A stretch of 64,000 bases of DNA from Pictodentalium vernedei (GCA_031216915.1 CM062294.1:391211217-391275216), one strand, 5' to 3'. Counted from the stretch's first letter, positions 45,549 through 54,869 are shown. Numbers and translations: made by a program. The notes: generated by a model from the letters alone, not told the origin.

Positions 45549-45804
45549 ATTTCTTTTCAACCTACTCACAATTGTTTACAATTGGCTGTAACATAAGTGC
45601 AAGCCCTACTTCGGAACTAACTCAAGCTTTTAGAATCTTTTCCAAACGAGTTGGAAAAGTACTAGAGTGCAAAAGCACGAAAAAGATCGAAAAAAGGGTC
45701 GAGCGAGACCAGCGCTCGAAATTACAGGTACTCTCTCTGCACACCTCTTGCGTTTACCGAGCGCATGCGCAACAACCGTGACGTCAATTCCTTTATTTTC
45801 CGCC
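45549..45804 (+). repeat. Left inverted terminal repeat, DIRS copy 3
   Basis: It contains ACAATTGTTTACAATTGG, CTCAAGCTTTTAGAATC, GAGCGCATGCGCAAC and the palindrome TGACGTCA. The inner ~225 bp are almost identical to the inverse of 51755-51990; the outer ~20 bases differ between the two ends. It probably contains the promoter. Confidence 0.9.
45738..45787 (+). promoter_or_regulatory. Predicted promoter motifs in the left terminal repeat
   Basis: GCGCATGCGCA (about 45762-45772) is close to the NRF1 consensus and TGACGTCA (about 45779-45786) is a perfect CRE palindrome. Both are typical promoter elements of TATA-less animal genes. Promoter activity is inferred from the motifs and from their position upstream of gag. 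Confidence 0.4.
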
Positions 45805-46058
45805 ATTGTTCATGGTCGGAAATTTTTGTGACTCGTGCTGTTTATGCTATGAATTCTTCGTGAACAACTTATTAATCATCTTTAGTGTGCTACTGGATTG
45901 TATCCTTTTTCAAGCTACCAAATTATTATTATCATTTAATGTTAATTTGTATTTTTATTGCTGTTCTTTTCACACTTTATCTTGCCTTTCCCCCACGTGT
46001 GAACACGACCTTCGTACTGTTTTCCGTCGGCGGGAAGCTTGATTATTGTATTGTTATC

Positions 46059-46187
46059 ATGCCTAAGACTATTCCTTGTACCTCTTGTTTGCAGGTGAAA
46101 CGTGGACGATTCCCATACCACATGTGTCACTTGCAACAATTGCACTCAGGCCCAATCATGTGGTATCTGTGGGGTTTGGTCCTCTAA
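46059..46187 (+). CDS. Start of Gag with first Cys pair, DIRS copy 3
   Basis: The first good ATG of the element, at 46059, begins MPKTIPCTSC. Around 46115-46125 the Cys-cluster homology with copy 1 passes into the +1 frame (CVTCNNC then CGIC), while this frame ends at 46187. The N-terminus of Gag is therefore split by one base. Either this copy carries a recent frameshift or the start is used with frameshifting; only other copies of the family can decide. Confidence 0.6.
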   Translation: MPKTIPCTSCLQVKRGRFPYHMCHLQQLHSGPIMWYLWGLVL

Positions 46188-49100
46188 ATTTTGGGCTTCT
46201 GTGAACAAGGTGGTTCTTTCCAGAGCTAGAACCCCTCGTTCTCGGGGTAAGGGTAGCCGTGCCGTAGCAGACATTTCTGCTGGTGCACGTGGTGACTCTG
46301 TCACACAGGATTCGGATCTGCCTTCTGTGGCGAGTTCCTCTGCAACTGTTGGCAGTGTTAGTTCAGTGATACCTGACGAGGAGACCGCGGTCTCTTTGTC
46401 TTTGGATGTCACTATTGGGGCATCTGTTTTCGTTGAGAGCTTTTCCGAGGTCAGCTCGGTAACCCTCTCCGATCTGCCTCCTACACCGTCGACCGTTGTT
46501 GAGGAGGTTGCTACACCAGATCCTATTCTGTCTGATGGTGGCTCTTCCATCTCCTCTGGGGATGGTCTACAGTCTCGGGGGACCGAGGCTGTATCTGCTG
46601 GTGTGTCTGTGTGTTCTCAGCCTCCCCCAGCCTCGCGGCGGGGCTGTGCGGGTTTGCTGTCTGCTCCGTCTCATCTGGCTAGGTTTGCTCCTAGTCGGTT
46701 GAGCCGGCCGGTCACTTCGGCAGCGATTCCTCGTCCCTCGAGTGAATCGTTTATTGTTCCACCTTCGCCTGCTAGTGTGCCGGCTAGCGGGATGGTGTTG
46801 GGACGTTGGCATCCAGGGCCTGCTGTTCGGCAGCGGTCAGTGACAGCCCCGGTTAGCTGTCACTCTCGGAACCTTCCTCCGGTGATTCCTCACTGTGTTC
46901 CGAGTCTGGGTGTCGATCGATGCTTGCCGTCGGTCTCAGAGGATAGGCAGTTGGGGCCGTCTGCTGCGCAGAGGCCAATGACAGGTTCCTGTCATTCTTG
47001 GGACAATCCTCCGGTGTCTTCTCACCGTGTCCTAGGTCCAGCTACCGATCGACGTGCGCCGTCGGTCCCTTTCGAGGATTTGCAGGCAGGGCCTTCTGTT
47101 TCGCAGAGGCCAGTGATGGCTCCTGGGCGTCACAATCGGGACTATCCTCCGGTGTCTTCTCACCGTGCTCCTATTCTGTCTGCCGATCGACGTTCGCCGT
47201 CGGTCTCTTCTGAGGATTTGGGTTCTTCTACCAGAAGGGTCCATTGGGAGGACACTCCGTCGGGCGATTCTGCTGCGACGGATTCTCAGGGTGACCTGCG
47301 CCAGGCCGTTTTGGCGCTCGCCCGGTTGCTTTCTGGCAACCCTCAAGTTGGCCTCCCTGTGCCTCCTGAGGCACAACCTCCTTTGGTCGGTCGCCGAGAT
47401 GTCTCGCCTGGCCCCTTGGATACTGCACAGTATTCACAGGAGGTTTCTGCTGGTCAGCCCGAGTTGGGCTACGTCTCCTCTGCTATGGAGGATGACGAGT
47501 ATCTTGAAGGTGATGGTCCCCCCTCGTCAGTCTTGGGGCAGGCTTTGGATTTCGTCTTTGGCTTATTGCCGGACGTTCAACCTTCCGACCAGCCTTCTGT
47601 GACCGTCCGGCCGCGGTCCACTGTGGAGCGCCGTTACCCTGTTGAGCCTTCTAGCTCCGGGGCTTTGCGTCCTCTGCAATCGGCTCAGGTTGTTGAGTCC
47701 TTCCAGGGCTTAGACGCCAAAATGCGTTCTAAGGCCCTCAAGGGTTCCTTCTTTTCTAGAGCTGATGCCTTTCTGCCTCCATCGCGGTTTCGTGTTTTTG
47801 ATTCCGTCTCTCCACCAGTCTTCCAAGGGATGACTACTGTGGATGAGGATTCTTCTTCCCTCGGGTTGACTAAGCCTAAGTCGGCAGTTCTCCCGATGTC
47901 GGTAGTTGAGTCTATGGTGGGCCTGTCCCGAGAGATGCTGGGTATGTTATCTCTCGCGGACCATGTCGTCGCTGCTCTGGCTGAATATTTTCCACCAGGG
48001 GAGTTTGATGACGCTCAGGCGCCTTTTCGCGTTTTGTCACAGGCTCTTATGAACTTGACTCACGCTCACGCCTGTAACACGGCCAATTTGGAGCTGGCAC
48101 GCCGGGATGCGGTTTTGGATTCTTTACCATCCCTTCCTTCTGAGCAACGTGCTGTTCTGAGGTCTGCCTCTTTGGTAGGACCTCAGTTGTTCCATGGTTT
48201 CGTGGAAGCTGTTCGTGGCGAAGTTCTTCGTCATTCGAAGGACCAGCTTTTGCTGAGACAGCTTGACCCACCTGCTGCTGCGGGTGGGGGTCGTTCCAGG
48301 CCCGCCAAGCGTGCTGCTGCGTCTGCCTCGTCGGCGACGCCTTCGGCTCCGTCTGCTCCTTCTGCTCATAAGAAGCGCCGACGTGGCCAGGCCCGCTGGC
48401 AGCCTCAGGCTGGAAAGTCTCAGGACTCACTTCCCGAGGTGGTTTCTCCTCTCGGGGGCCTCGTCGAGGCCGCAAGTGAAGGTTCTCACCTCGATTCGCC
48501 TCCAGTCGGGGGAAGGCTGTCGCTGTTTTACGACCGTTGGACAGAGATAACGTCGGACTCTTGGGTCCTCGACGTCATTCATTCTGGTCTGCGACTGTCC
48601 TTCCATCGGCACCCCAGTTTATCTCAGGTGCCCCTTCCGACTCAGGTCCCTTCAGATTCTCTGCGTCGGGACCTTCTGGTGCAGGAGATCGACAATCTCC
48701 TCACCAAAGGGGCGATCGAGGTGGTCAGGAACACCCTTTCACCAGGGTTTTACTCGAGACTTTTCTTGGTGCCGAAGAAAAACGGCCAATATCGTCCTGT
48801 CATCGATCTGAGTACCCTGAACGAGTACATAATTGCTCGTCGTTTCAGTATGGAGACTTTCCGGTCGGTTCGACGTTCAGTTCATCAGGGCGATTTTGCG
48901 GCCAGTATCGACCTGAAGGATGCCTACTTCCATGTACCCATTCATCTGGCGTCACGGAAATACCTTCGGTTCTCGTTTCGGGATCGAGTTTTTCAATTCA
49001 GAGCTCTCCCGTTCGGTTTGAACCTGGCTCCTTGGGCCTTCACCCGACTGATGTCACATGTGCTTGCTTTCCATCGCACTCAGTCGGCAGTGACTTCGTC

Positions 49101-50469
49101 CGCCTACCTAGACGACATCCTCCAATGGCACCACGATGCTGCTGTTCTGGAGTTCGATGTCCGGCAGTTTCTTTGCCTGCTAGCGCCGCTGGGTTTCAGA
49201 GTCAATCGCGAGAAGTCGGATCTTCTTCCTTCTCAGCGATTCCGTCATTTGGGGATGGATTTCGACACTCTTCACAATGTAGTGTCGGTCCCCCAGGCTC
49301 GGGCGACGATTCTTTCCGCCTTGACTCGGGACCTGCTTCAATCTTCCTCGGTCTCGGCCAGGACTTTCCTTCGGATGCTGGGCCTTTGCGGTTCGGTGAC
49401 AGATCTCATTCCGCTCGGTCGCTTGTTTGTCCGACCTCTCCAACACTTCCTGTTGGATCATTGGCGTCCGAATGTAGATCCGCTGGACCTGGAACTCACT
49501 ATTCCTCGGTCTCTGCTTTGTCACCTCCGCACTTGGGCAGATATTCCCTGGCTGACACAGGGTGTTCCGTTGGATCTTCCTTTGGCCGATCGCATCCTTA
49601 CAGCGGATGCCAGCGATCGGGGCTGGGATGCGACGTTGGACCCTCTCGGTCTGTCTACCCACGGAGAGTGGGACAGCGAGCAGGTGGGCCTTCATATCAA
49701 CCAGAAGGAGCTCCTTGCTCTTCTGTTGAGTTTTCGGCTTTGGATCCCTCATCTGTCGGACCATGTTGTCCTACTTCTTTCGGACAATTCGACAGTAGTG
49801 GCCTACATACGGAATCAGGGAGGCACTCATTCGATTCCCATGTATCGGCTGTCTCGGGATCTTCTTCTGTTGGCGCGGGATGTGAATGCTCGGGTGTCCA
49901 TTCGACACATTCCCGGGCGTCTCAACGTCCTAGCAGACTCCCTGTCCCGACGCGACAGTGTCCTTCCAACTGAATGGATGCTACATCGGTCGGTGTTTCA
50001 GGCGATTTGCGACCAGTGGGGTCGTCCTCAGGTCGACCTTTTCACTACTCGCTGGAATCATCAGGTAGAGACTTTTGTCTCCCCTTGTCCAGATCCTCTG
50101 GCATTTGCAGTAGACGCTCTGTCTCTGGACTGGACAGGTTGGGTCGGCTATGCCTTTCCTCCTGCACCGATTCTTCCTCAAGTTTTAGCGAAGATTCGTG
50201 CTTGCAGTTGCAGGATCATTCTGATCACACCCCTGTCTCCACAGAGGGTGTGGATCAATCTGCTGCGGCCTCTATTGGCCGATCGACCGATTCGTCTACC
50301 TCTACGTCGCGATCTTCTTTCACAGGGTCGTCCCAGGAAGTATCACAACAACCTGGCGAGCCTGTCCCTTCACGCCTGTCTTTTATCAGGTTCAGTCTCC
50401 GACGTAGAGGTTTTTCGAGACGATCAGTGGAGTGCATTTCTGCATCGCGGCGACCTTCCACTGGAATGA
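46102..50469 (+). CDS. Gag-RT-RNase H-MT polyprotein, DIRS copy 3
   Basis: One frame of 1455 codons with no ATG at its 5' limit (GTG at 46102). Gag: Cys cluster (CVTCNNC, CGICGVW), a long Ser/Pro-rich linker, and a core with LSLADHVVAAL and ANLELARRDAVLDS at about 640-700, then a basic tail (KKRRRGQARW). RT: YRPVIDLS, ASIDLKDAYFH, FGLNLAPWAFTRL and YLDDILQ (Tyr at codon 1002). RNase H: TADASDRGWDATL, NQKELLALL, LLSDNSTVVAYI and RHIPGRLNVLADSLS, with all acidic residues present. MT-like segment: VDLFTTRWN, AVDALSLDW, YAFPPAPIL. Unlike in copy 1, Gag and RT are fused in one frame. The product would copy the element RNA into a circular DNA. Confidence 0.9.
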   Translation: MDDSHTTCVTCNNCTQAQSCGICGVWSSKFWASVNKVVLSRARTPRSRGKGSRAVADISAGARGDSVTQDSDLPSVASSSATVGSVSSVIPDEETAVSLSLDVTIGASVFVESFSEVSSVTLSDLPPTPSTVVEEVATPDPILSDGGSSISSGDGLQSRGTEAVSAGVSVCSQPPPASRRGCAGLLSAPSHLARFAPSRLSRPVTSAAIPRPSSESFIVPPSPASVPASGMVLGRWHPGPAVRQRSVTAPVSCHSRNLPPVIPHCVPSLGVDRCLPSVSEDRQLGPSAAQRPMTGSCHSWDNPPVSSHRVLGPATDRRAPSVPFEDLQAGPSVSQRPVMAPGRHNRDYPPVSSHRAPILSADRRSPSVSSEDLGSSTRRVHWEDTPSGDSAATDSQGDLRQAVLALARLLSGNPQVGLPVPPEAQPPLVGRRDVSPGPLDTAQYSQEVSAGQPELGYVSSAMEDDEYLEGDGPPSSVLGQALDFVFGLLPDVQPSDQPSVTVRPRSTVERRYPVEPSSSGALRPLQSAQVVESFQGLDAKMRSKALKGSFFSRADAFLPPSRFRVFDSVSPPVFQGMTTVDEDSSSLGLTKPKSAVLPMSVVESMVGLSREMLGMLSLADHVVAALAEYFPPGEFDDAQAPFRVLSQALMNLTHAHACNTANLELARRDAVLDSLPSLPSEQRAVLRSASLVGPQLFHGFVEAVRGEVLRHSKDQLLLRQLDPPAAAGGGRSRPAKRAAASASSATPSAPSAPSAHKKRRRGQARWQPQAGKSQDSLPEVVSPLGGLVEAASEGSHLDSPPVGGRLSLFYDRWTEITSDSWVLDVIHSGLRLSFHRHPSLSQVPLPTQVPSDSLRRDLLVQEIDNLLTKGAIEVVRNTLSPGFYSRLFLVPKKNGQYRPVIDLSTLNEYIIARRFSMETFRSVRRSVHQGDFAASIDLKDAYFHVPIHLASRKYLRFSFRDRVFQFRALPFGLNLAPWAFTRLMSHVLAFHRTQSAVTSSAYLDDILQWHHDAAVLEFDVRQFLCLLAPLGFRVNREKSDLLPSQRFRHLGMDFDTLHNVVSVPQARATILSALTRDLLQSSSVSARTFLRMLGLCGSVTDLIPLGRLFVRPLQHFLLDHWRPNVDPLDLELTIPRSLLCHLRTWADIPWLTQGVPLDLPLADRILTADASDRGWDATLDPLGLSTHGEWDSEQVGLHINQKELLALLLSFRLWIPHLSDHVVLLLSDNSTVVAYIRNQGGTHSIPMYRLSRDLLLLARDVNARVSIRHIPGRLNVLADSLSRRDSVLPTEWMLHRSVFQAICDQWGRPQVDLFTTRWNHQVETFVSPCPDPLAFAVDALSLDWTGWVGYAFPPAPILPQVLAKIRACSCRIILITPLSPQRVWINLLRPLLADRPIRLPLRRDLLSQGRPRKYHNNLASLSLHACLLSGSVSDVEVFRDDQWSAFLHRGDLPLE

Positions 50470-51431
50470 CTTATGCCGCCAAGTGGAAGGTTTTCTGCCG
50501 CTGGTGTTCAGATCACAATGTGAATTACCGTGATCCGTCTATCGCTCAAATTGCGGATTTTCTGGTTTTTCTTTTTGACTCCAAGGGCCTCCAGCCTATT
50601 ACGATTAAGGGCTATCGGTCTATGCTGTCTGATACTTTCTCTTATGTGGGAAAGCGGTGTATCGGTCGTAATCTTTTCCTCTCCAAACTTATTCGGCACT
50701 TTTCTTTGAAGAGGCCTCGAGTTTTGCGTCTTACACCCAAGTGGAACTTGGCATGGGTGTTGCACTGTTTGGAGGGGGCACCTTTCGAGCCTTTATCTGA
50801 GACCGACATGCGTTTTCTCACCTATAAGACGGCTTTTCTTCTAGCGTTTGCTTCTGCTCGTCGAGTCAGTGAGCTTCATGCGCTATCTGTTGATTCTGCC
50901 TTCTTCCGAAATGAGGCTAACAGTGTCACATTCACTACTGATTGCTCTTTTCTGGCTAAGAATCAACTCCCCGATTCGGTACCTCCTCCCATCTGCATTC
51001 GGGCTCTCCCTGCTGTAGATGGACGGAGGCCTCTTCTTTGTCCTGTTCGTGCGGTCAAGACTTACATTACTCGCACTCAGTTCATTAGGAGGGATCGGAA
51101 GAGATTCTTTCTGTCTCTCATTCCTAAGCGGCAGTCTATCTCTTCCCATTCTATTTCCAGGTGGATCTGTCTTGCAATCAAGCTGGCTTATTCTCACTTG
51201 TCTGCATCAGATCTTGTTTCGAACCGGCTTAATGCTCACGAGGTTCGTGCCATTTCTACATCCTGGGCGTTCTCCAATTCTGTTTCGCTCCGTGATGTTA
51301 TGAATGCGGCTTACTGGAGGAATGCTTCTACCTTCTCCTCCTTTTATCTCCGCCACCTTCAGCAGCAATCTGAGGACCTTTATTCTTTAGGCCCTCTCGT
51401 TGCTGCTCAGGCTGTTGTGCACCCTCGTTAA
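49974..51431 (+). CDS. Tyrosine recombinase, DIRS copy 3
   Basis: A 485-residue protein in the -1 frame relative to the polyprotein, overlapping its last 496 bases. The ATG at 49974 directly follows a stop in the same frame (TGAATGG), so this start is well defined. The first ~165 residues overlap the MT segment and are Ser-rich, probably overprinted sequence. The core carries the catalytic Arg in SARRVSELHAL (296-297), the HEVR box (His422, Arg425) and the nucleophilic Tyr458 in SFYLRHL. All YR landmarks are intact. It would recombine the circular intermediate into the genome. The same arrangement occurs in copy 1. Confidence 0.9.
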   Translation: MDATSVGVSGDLRPVGSSSGRPFHYSLESSGRDFCLPLSRSSGICSRRSVSGLDRLGRLCLSSCTDSSSSFSEDSCLQLQDHSDHTPVSTEGVDQSAAASIGRSTDSSTSTSRSSFTGSSQEVSQQPGEPVPSRLSFIRFSLRRRGFSRRSVECISASRRPSTGMTYAAKWKVFCRWCSDHNVNYRDPSIAQIADFLVFLFDSKGLQPITIKGYRSMLSDTFSYVGKRCIGRNLFLSKLIRHFSLKRPRVLRLTPKWNLAWVLHCLEGAPFEPLSETDMRFLTYKTAFLLAFASARRVSELHALSVDSAFFRNEANSVTFTTDCSFLAKNQLPDSVPPPICIRALPAVDGRRPLLCPVRAVKTYITRTQFIRRDRKRFFLSLIPKRQSISSHSISRWICLAIKLAYSHLSASDLVSNRLNAHEVRAISTSWAFSNSVSLRDVMNAAYWRNASTFSSFYLRHLQQQSEDLYSLGPLVAAQAVVHPR

Positions 51432-51593
51432 ATTGTTTTTGTCGAGGTTGCGCTTCTCTCAGCCTTGTTCTTTTCAGGTGCCTTCTCTCTATCTTCATTA
51501 CAGGTTTTAGTTTTTGTTCTCTGCCATCCTTGCTTTCGTTCTGCTACTCTTGTTGGTATTGGTTATGTGATTCACCTCCTCCTATTGTTTATT

Positions 51594-51685
51594 CAGCCAA
51601 TTGTAAACAATTGTGAGTAGGTTGAAAAGAAATTAAAATTTTTTAGTAAATTTTGTTTCTTAACATACCTACCACAATTGTTTAC
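51594..51685. other. Internal complementary region, DIRS copy 3
   Basis: The first part (CAGCCAATTGTAAACAATTG then TGAGTAGGTTGAAAAGAAAT) is the inverse of the left outer end. The second part (AGAAATTAAAATTTTTTAG ... CACAATTGTTTAC) is the inverse of the right outer end. The two overlap in AGAAAT. It lies 160 bp past the recombinase stop, as in other DIRS elements. Confidence 0.92.
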
Positions 51686-51754
51686 CGGAGGCCCACCCTC
51701 CTTGGGGATATCTTTGATATCAATGCCTCCCTGCTAAATCACAAACTTCTCGTT

Positions 51755-52035
51755 GGCGGAAATACGGAATTGACGTCACGGTTGTTGCGCATGCGCTCGG
51801 TAAACGCAAGAGGTGTACAGAGAGAGTACCTGTAATTTCGAGCGCTGGTCTCGCTCGACCCTTTTTTCGATCTTTTTCGTGCTTTTGCACTCTAGTACTT
51901 TTCCAACTCGTTTGGAAAAGATTCTAAAAGCTTGAGTTAGTTCCGAAGTAGGGCTTGCACTTATGTTACAGCCAATTGTAAACAATTGTGGTAGGTATGT
52001 TAAGAAACAAAATTTACTAAAAAATTTTAATTTCT
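51755..52035 (-). repeat. Right inverted terminal repeat, DIRS copy 3
   Basis: Inverse of the left terminal repeat with very few differences in the inner part. The outer ~45 bases (GGTAGGTATGTTAAG ... TTTTAATTTCT) are specific to this end and are reproduced in the internal complementary region. Confidence 0.9.
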
Positions 52036-52275
52036 ATAACTAATTTCCAGAAATTTTGAACATAAACCTCCCTCCATAAGGCTCCATTCATACACAGTTT
52101 ACAACTTAGTACTACAAGTGAACTGACTGTTGAGACAACTTTTTCACTTTAGCAGTTCGAATTGTTCCTATGGGATCCTTTGAGTGTACATGAACAAGCA
52201 GAAGATTCTGTTTAATCTGTCTGCAATAACTCCCCAAAGTGTGAATTATTCAGATTTGAATGATGCTCTTTAACA

Positions 52276-52518
52276 CTGATTAACCCTTTACCTAACAAAT
52301 CGGCTGCATCTGTCTGCGTAATTTACAAATTAAGTGGTTAAAAAAAATATATATTTCAAAAAATTTCAATGAAACCATATTATGTAACCCCTCATTGGAA
52401 CAAGCTCATTCCAAGGAGGGATCACATGATATGGTTTCGTTGAAATTTTTTGAAAAATTTGAAAAAACAAATATTAAAATAATAAATTTTGATATTGTCT
52501 GCATTGGGCAAAGGGTTA
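52276..52518. mobile_element. Palindromic MITE, TTAACCCTTTACC family, copy 1
   Basis: The ends are TTAACCCTTTACCTAAC and GGGCAAAGGGTTAAC. The arms carry TTTCAATGAAACCATAT and its inverse, and the centre has CCTCATTGGAACAAGCTC. The inverse arms make nearly the whole element a fold-back. Confidence 0.75.
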
Positions 52519-53139
52519 ACAGAGTGCTGGTTATACAAAATAATAATCCAGCTGTTCATTCACCTCATTCTAGTGCAGTTTAAACCCGACTTGTCCCATT
52601 TTGAAAATGATTGGCAGTCGACTAAAAATATGAACAGTCAGCTACTGCACTGGTCATCGGTTCGGCGACTAATAAAATAATCGTGACAGCCCATGGCAAC
52701 ACACTTTTCAATCATGGGGGCATGATGCAAACTTTCATCTGCCCTGCAAAGTGGCGAGTTAGGGTGAACACAATGGAGTTTATGTACCCTCTCTCACTGG
52801 CAGGTAAAATTTTGAAAAACTCATTCAAAGTTTGAAAAAGGGAAGCCAATTTATAATAGCTCGTACAACAGAAGATTCGAGCTATAGCTGAGTGCATTGG
52901 GTATGGTAACAGTTACTGTCTTAAGATACCATTTTAGATGGATACAATTTTTTGTTAAGTGCTCATAAAAAGATTAGGGCCAGGCACAATAATTAGGGTC
53001 AGCTGGAAATTCAGAAGTATTTCATTTCTTCAGCCTCACAGAAAAGTATTTTTGAATGCAATCAGAAGAAGCAGAAAAGCTGTTGAACCCTTTTCACCAT
53101 TTGTGCTCTGAATGGTATCATCTTGAACACTACTGTATT

Positions 53140-53366
53140 AACCCTTAACCCAACGAATCGGCCGCATCTGCCCGTGTAATAATCAAATTCAGCAGTTGAA
53201 AAATATTATTTTTCAAAACATTTCAACAAAACCATATCCTCGTTGGAACGAGCTCGTTCCAGCGATGGGTCACATGATATGGTTTTTAGAAATATTTTGA
53301 AAAATTTGAAAAAATGATATTTAAAATAATAAATTTTGATATCGTCTGCATTGGGTAAAGGGTTAA
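53140..53366. mobile_element. Palindromic MITE, TTAACCCTTTACC family, copy 2
   Basis: Diverged copy with ends ATTAACCCTTAACCCAACG and GGGTAAAGGGTTAAG, the arm segment AACCATATCCTCGTTGG and central palindrome GGAACGAGCTCGTTCC. Confidence 0.75.
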
Positions 53367-53840
53367 GCAAAGTGGACAAGTCTATCTTGATTGGTCTGAA
53401 GAGTGATCAGGGATAGTTTTGAACTGATGGTTCACTAAAGACACTAATAAATACATGTATATTAGTTATTATCACCATGAGCTCTGTCAAACCAGATTGA
53501 ATTTGTTTAATTCCCTGCTGCTTTGTGGGAAAAACACAAGTAACACTACATTTTTGAAAGCTTTAGGGAGTGAAAAAAACACTATAGAATATGCAGGGGA
53601 TCTGGGTTAATGCTACAATGGCTCTGCAGAAAATCAATCAGAATTAATCATATTATTTTGCTTACTGAAATGAGGAATTTTATTTAACTTTTTTTACTGG
53701 AGAATTCATGTACTGAGTATTTTTGGAAATGTGTATGCTGTATGATGTGAAAACATCGCCAAGATAAATGCAGGCAATCAGTTGAGTTCTCAAGGAAGAG
53801 TACACCTGGGCAGTTTTTACAAAGCAACATAACTGTAGCA

Positions 53841-54017
53841 GTTCCAATGCTAACCCTGCTTGTGTGGAGTTAGTACATGTACATTGGGGAGTCTGACAGT
53901 TGCTTGCAATTCCTCGGTGGTTCTCTCTGGGTAATCTGGCTTCTTCAATCCGTAAAACTGTCTGACACGAGATGACCCTAGCTGTCAAAAGTGTCATTAA
54001 GCCCAATGAATAAATAA
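53841..54017 (+). mobile_element. tRNA-derived SINE, 5'-truncated copy S2
   Basis: It lacks the tRNA head and begins within the body (GTTCCAATGCTAACCCTGC). It has CGGTGGTTCTCTCTGGG and a short AATA tail. Flanking 12-bp sequences ATAACTGTAGCA (53829-53840) and ATAACCGTAGCA (54018-54029) form a target duplication with one difference, so the truncation happened at insertion. Confidence 0.8.
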
Positions 54018-54070
54018 ATAACCGTAGCATTTTGTGACTATGTGAGGATTTACAGGTTAACTCTTTCCAA

Positions 54071-54409
54071 TGGGAGTGTGGTGGCTCAGTGGTTACGGCA
54101 CTGGGCTTCAAAACAAAAGGATGATGGCTCAACCCTTGCCAGGTGGTAACTACATTGTGTCCTTGGGCAATCCACTCAATTCTGATTGCCCATGTGGGAG
54201 CATGGTGGCGTGTGTACTAAGGCGTAAAGCATTTAGTGCACTTGTCTTCATCCAGTGCTAACCCTGCTTGTGTTGAGTTAGTACATTGGGGAGTCTGACA
54301 GATGCTCGCCATTGCTCGGTGGTTCTCTCTGAATACTCCGGCTTACTCCACCTTTAAAACTGTCCAACACAAGGTGACCCTGGCTGTTGGAAGTGTCATT
54401 ACACACCAA

Positions 54410-54447
<38 letters not shown>
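54071..54447 (+). mobile_element. tRNA-derived SINE, full-length copy S3
   Basis: The head GGAGTGTGGTGGCTCAGTGG carries the A box; the body has TGTGTCCTTGGGCAATCC and the tail is a long AAAT repeat. A perfect 12-bp target duplication AACTCTTTCCAA flanks it (54059-54070 and 54448-54459). The B box is degenerate here. Confidence 0.85.
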
Positions 54448-54448
<1 letters not shown>

Positions 54449-54805
54449 ACTCTTTCCAAGGATTTTTGTGACTATCAGTTTTATAATCAATTAATTGTCA
54501 CTGTTAATCAACAGTTAATCAATTAATAGTCATTACTTCTATGTCCTCTTATACTAGTTACAAATGTTGACCTGATGGTGATTGAATGTATACTACACAT
54601 CTGTATAGAAAAAACAGAAAAACTAAGGCCACACAAAGTAGATCTGTTTCTCAGGCCATTATATATGAAATTGCATGCGGGCAAGCGTTTTTTTTATTTT
54701 ATTTTTTATTTTAGTAATTACTTCTTAGCCATCAAAAGTTCATGTTCTTGGTTCAAGTTTTAGACCTCATAATCTACAGAATAGCATGGGTGGTGGTGTA
54801 TTTTA

Positions 54806-54869
54806 TCCCTTGAGTGCAAGAAGGCTTTGCAATGCTAAAGCATTGCAAAGCCTTCTTGCACTCAAGGGA
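54806..54869. other. Perfect palindrome, 31-bp arms, 2-nt spacer
   Basis: The arms contain GAGTGCAAGAAGGCTTTGC and its exact inverse and meet at AA. No mismatch was found over 31 bp. The surroundings (54460-55003) show no gene or other repeat. Confidence 0.85.

Larger units (their letters stand above)
45549..52035 (+). mobile_element. DIRS-order retrotransposon, copy 3 (family II), nearly intact
   Basis: The element has inverted terminal repeats, a Gag-RT-RNase H-MT frame, an overlapping tyrosine recombinase frame and an internal complementary region. The hexamer ATTTCT is present at the left end (45549-45554), the right end (52030-52035) and, inverted, at the junction in the internal region (51628-51633), so it marks the likely crossover core. 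The terminal repeats are nearly identical and the long frames uninterrupted, indicating recent insertion. It is visibly richer in G+C than its surroundings. No target duplication is seen, as expected for this order. Confidence 0.93.
52036..53828. other. Non-coding stretch with two palindromic MITEs
   Basis: Apart from the MITEs at about 52276-52518 and 53140-53366 I see no repeat family and no gene. Short frames such as 52395-52583 lie within or across the MITE and are not supported. Confidence 0.4.

Noticed and set aside
48537-49973. 478-codon frame overlapping RT in copy 3, as a separate gene
   Set aside because: It tracks RT codon composition, has no recognisable domain and ends one base before the recombinase ATG. 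I kept it as a hypothesis about overprinting only.
45572-51985. Identical ~69-codon frames at 45572-45781 (plus) and 51776-51985 (minus)
   Set aside because: They are the two inverted terminal repeats of DIRS copy 3 read in mirror orientation.
54806-54869. microRNA precursor
   Set aside because: The loop is only two bases and the stem is perfectly paired over 31 bp, unlike animal precursors, which have larger loops and mismatches.
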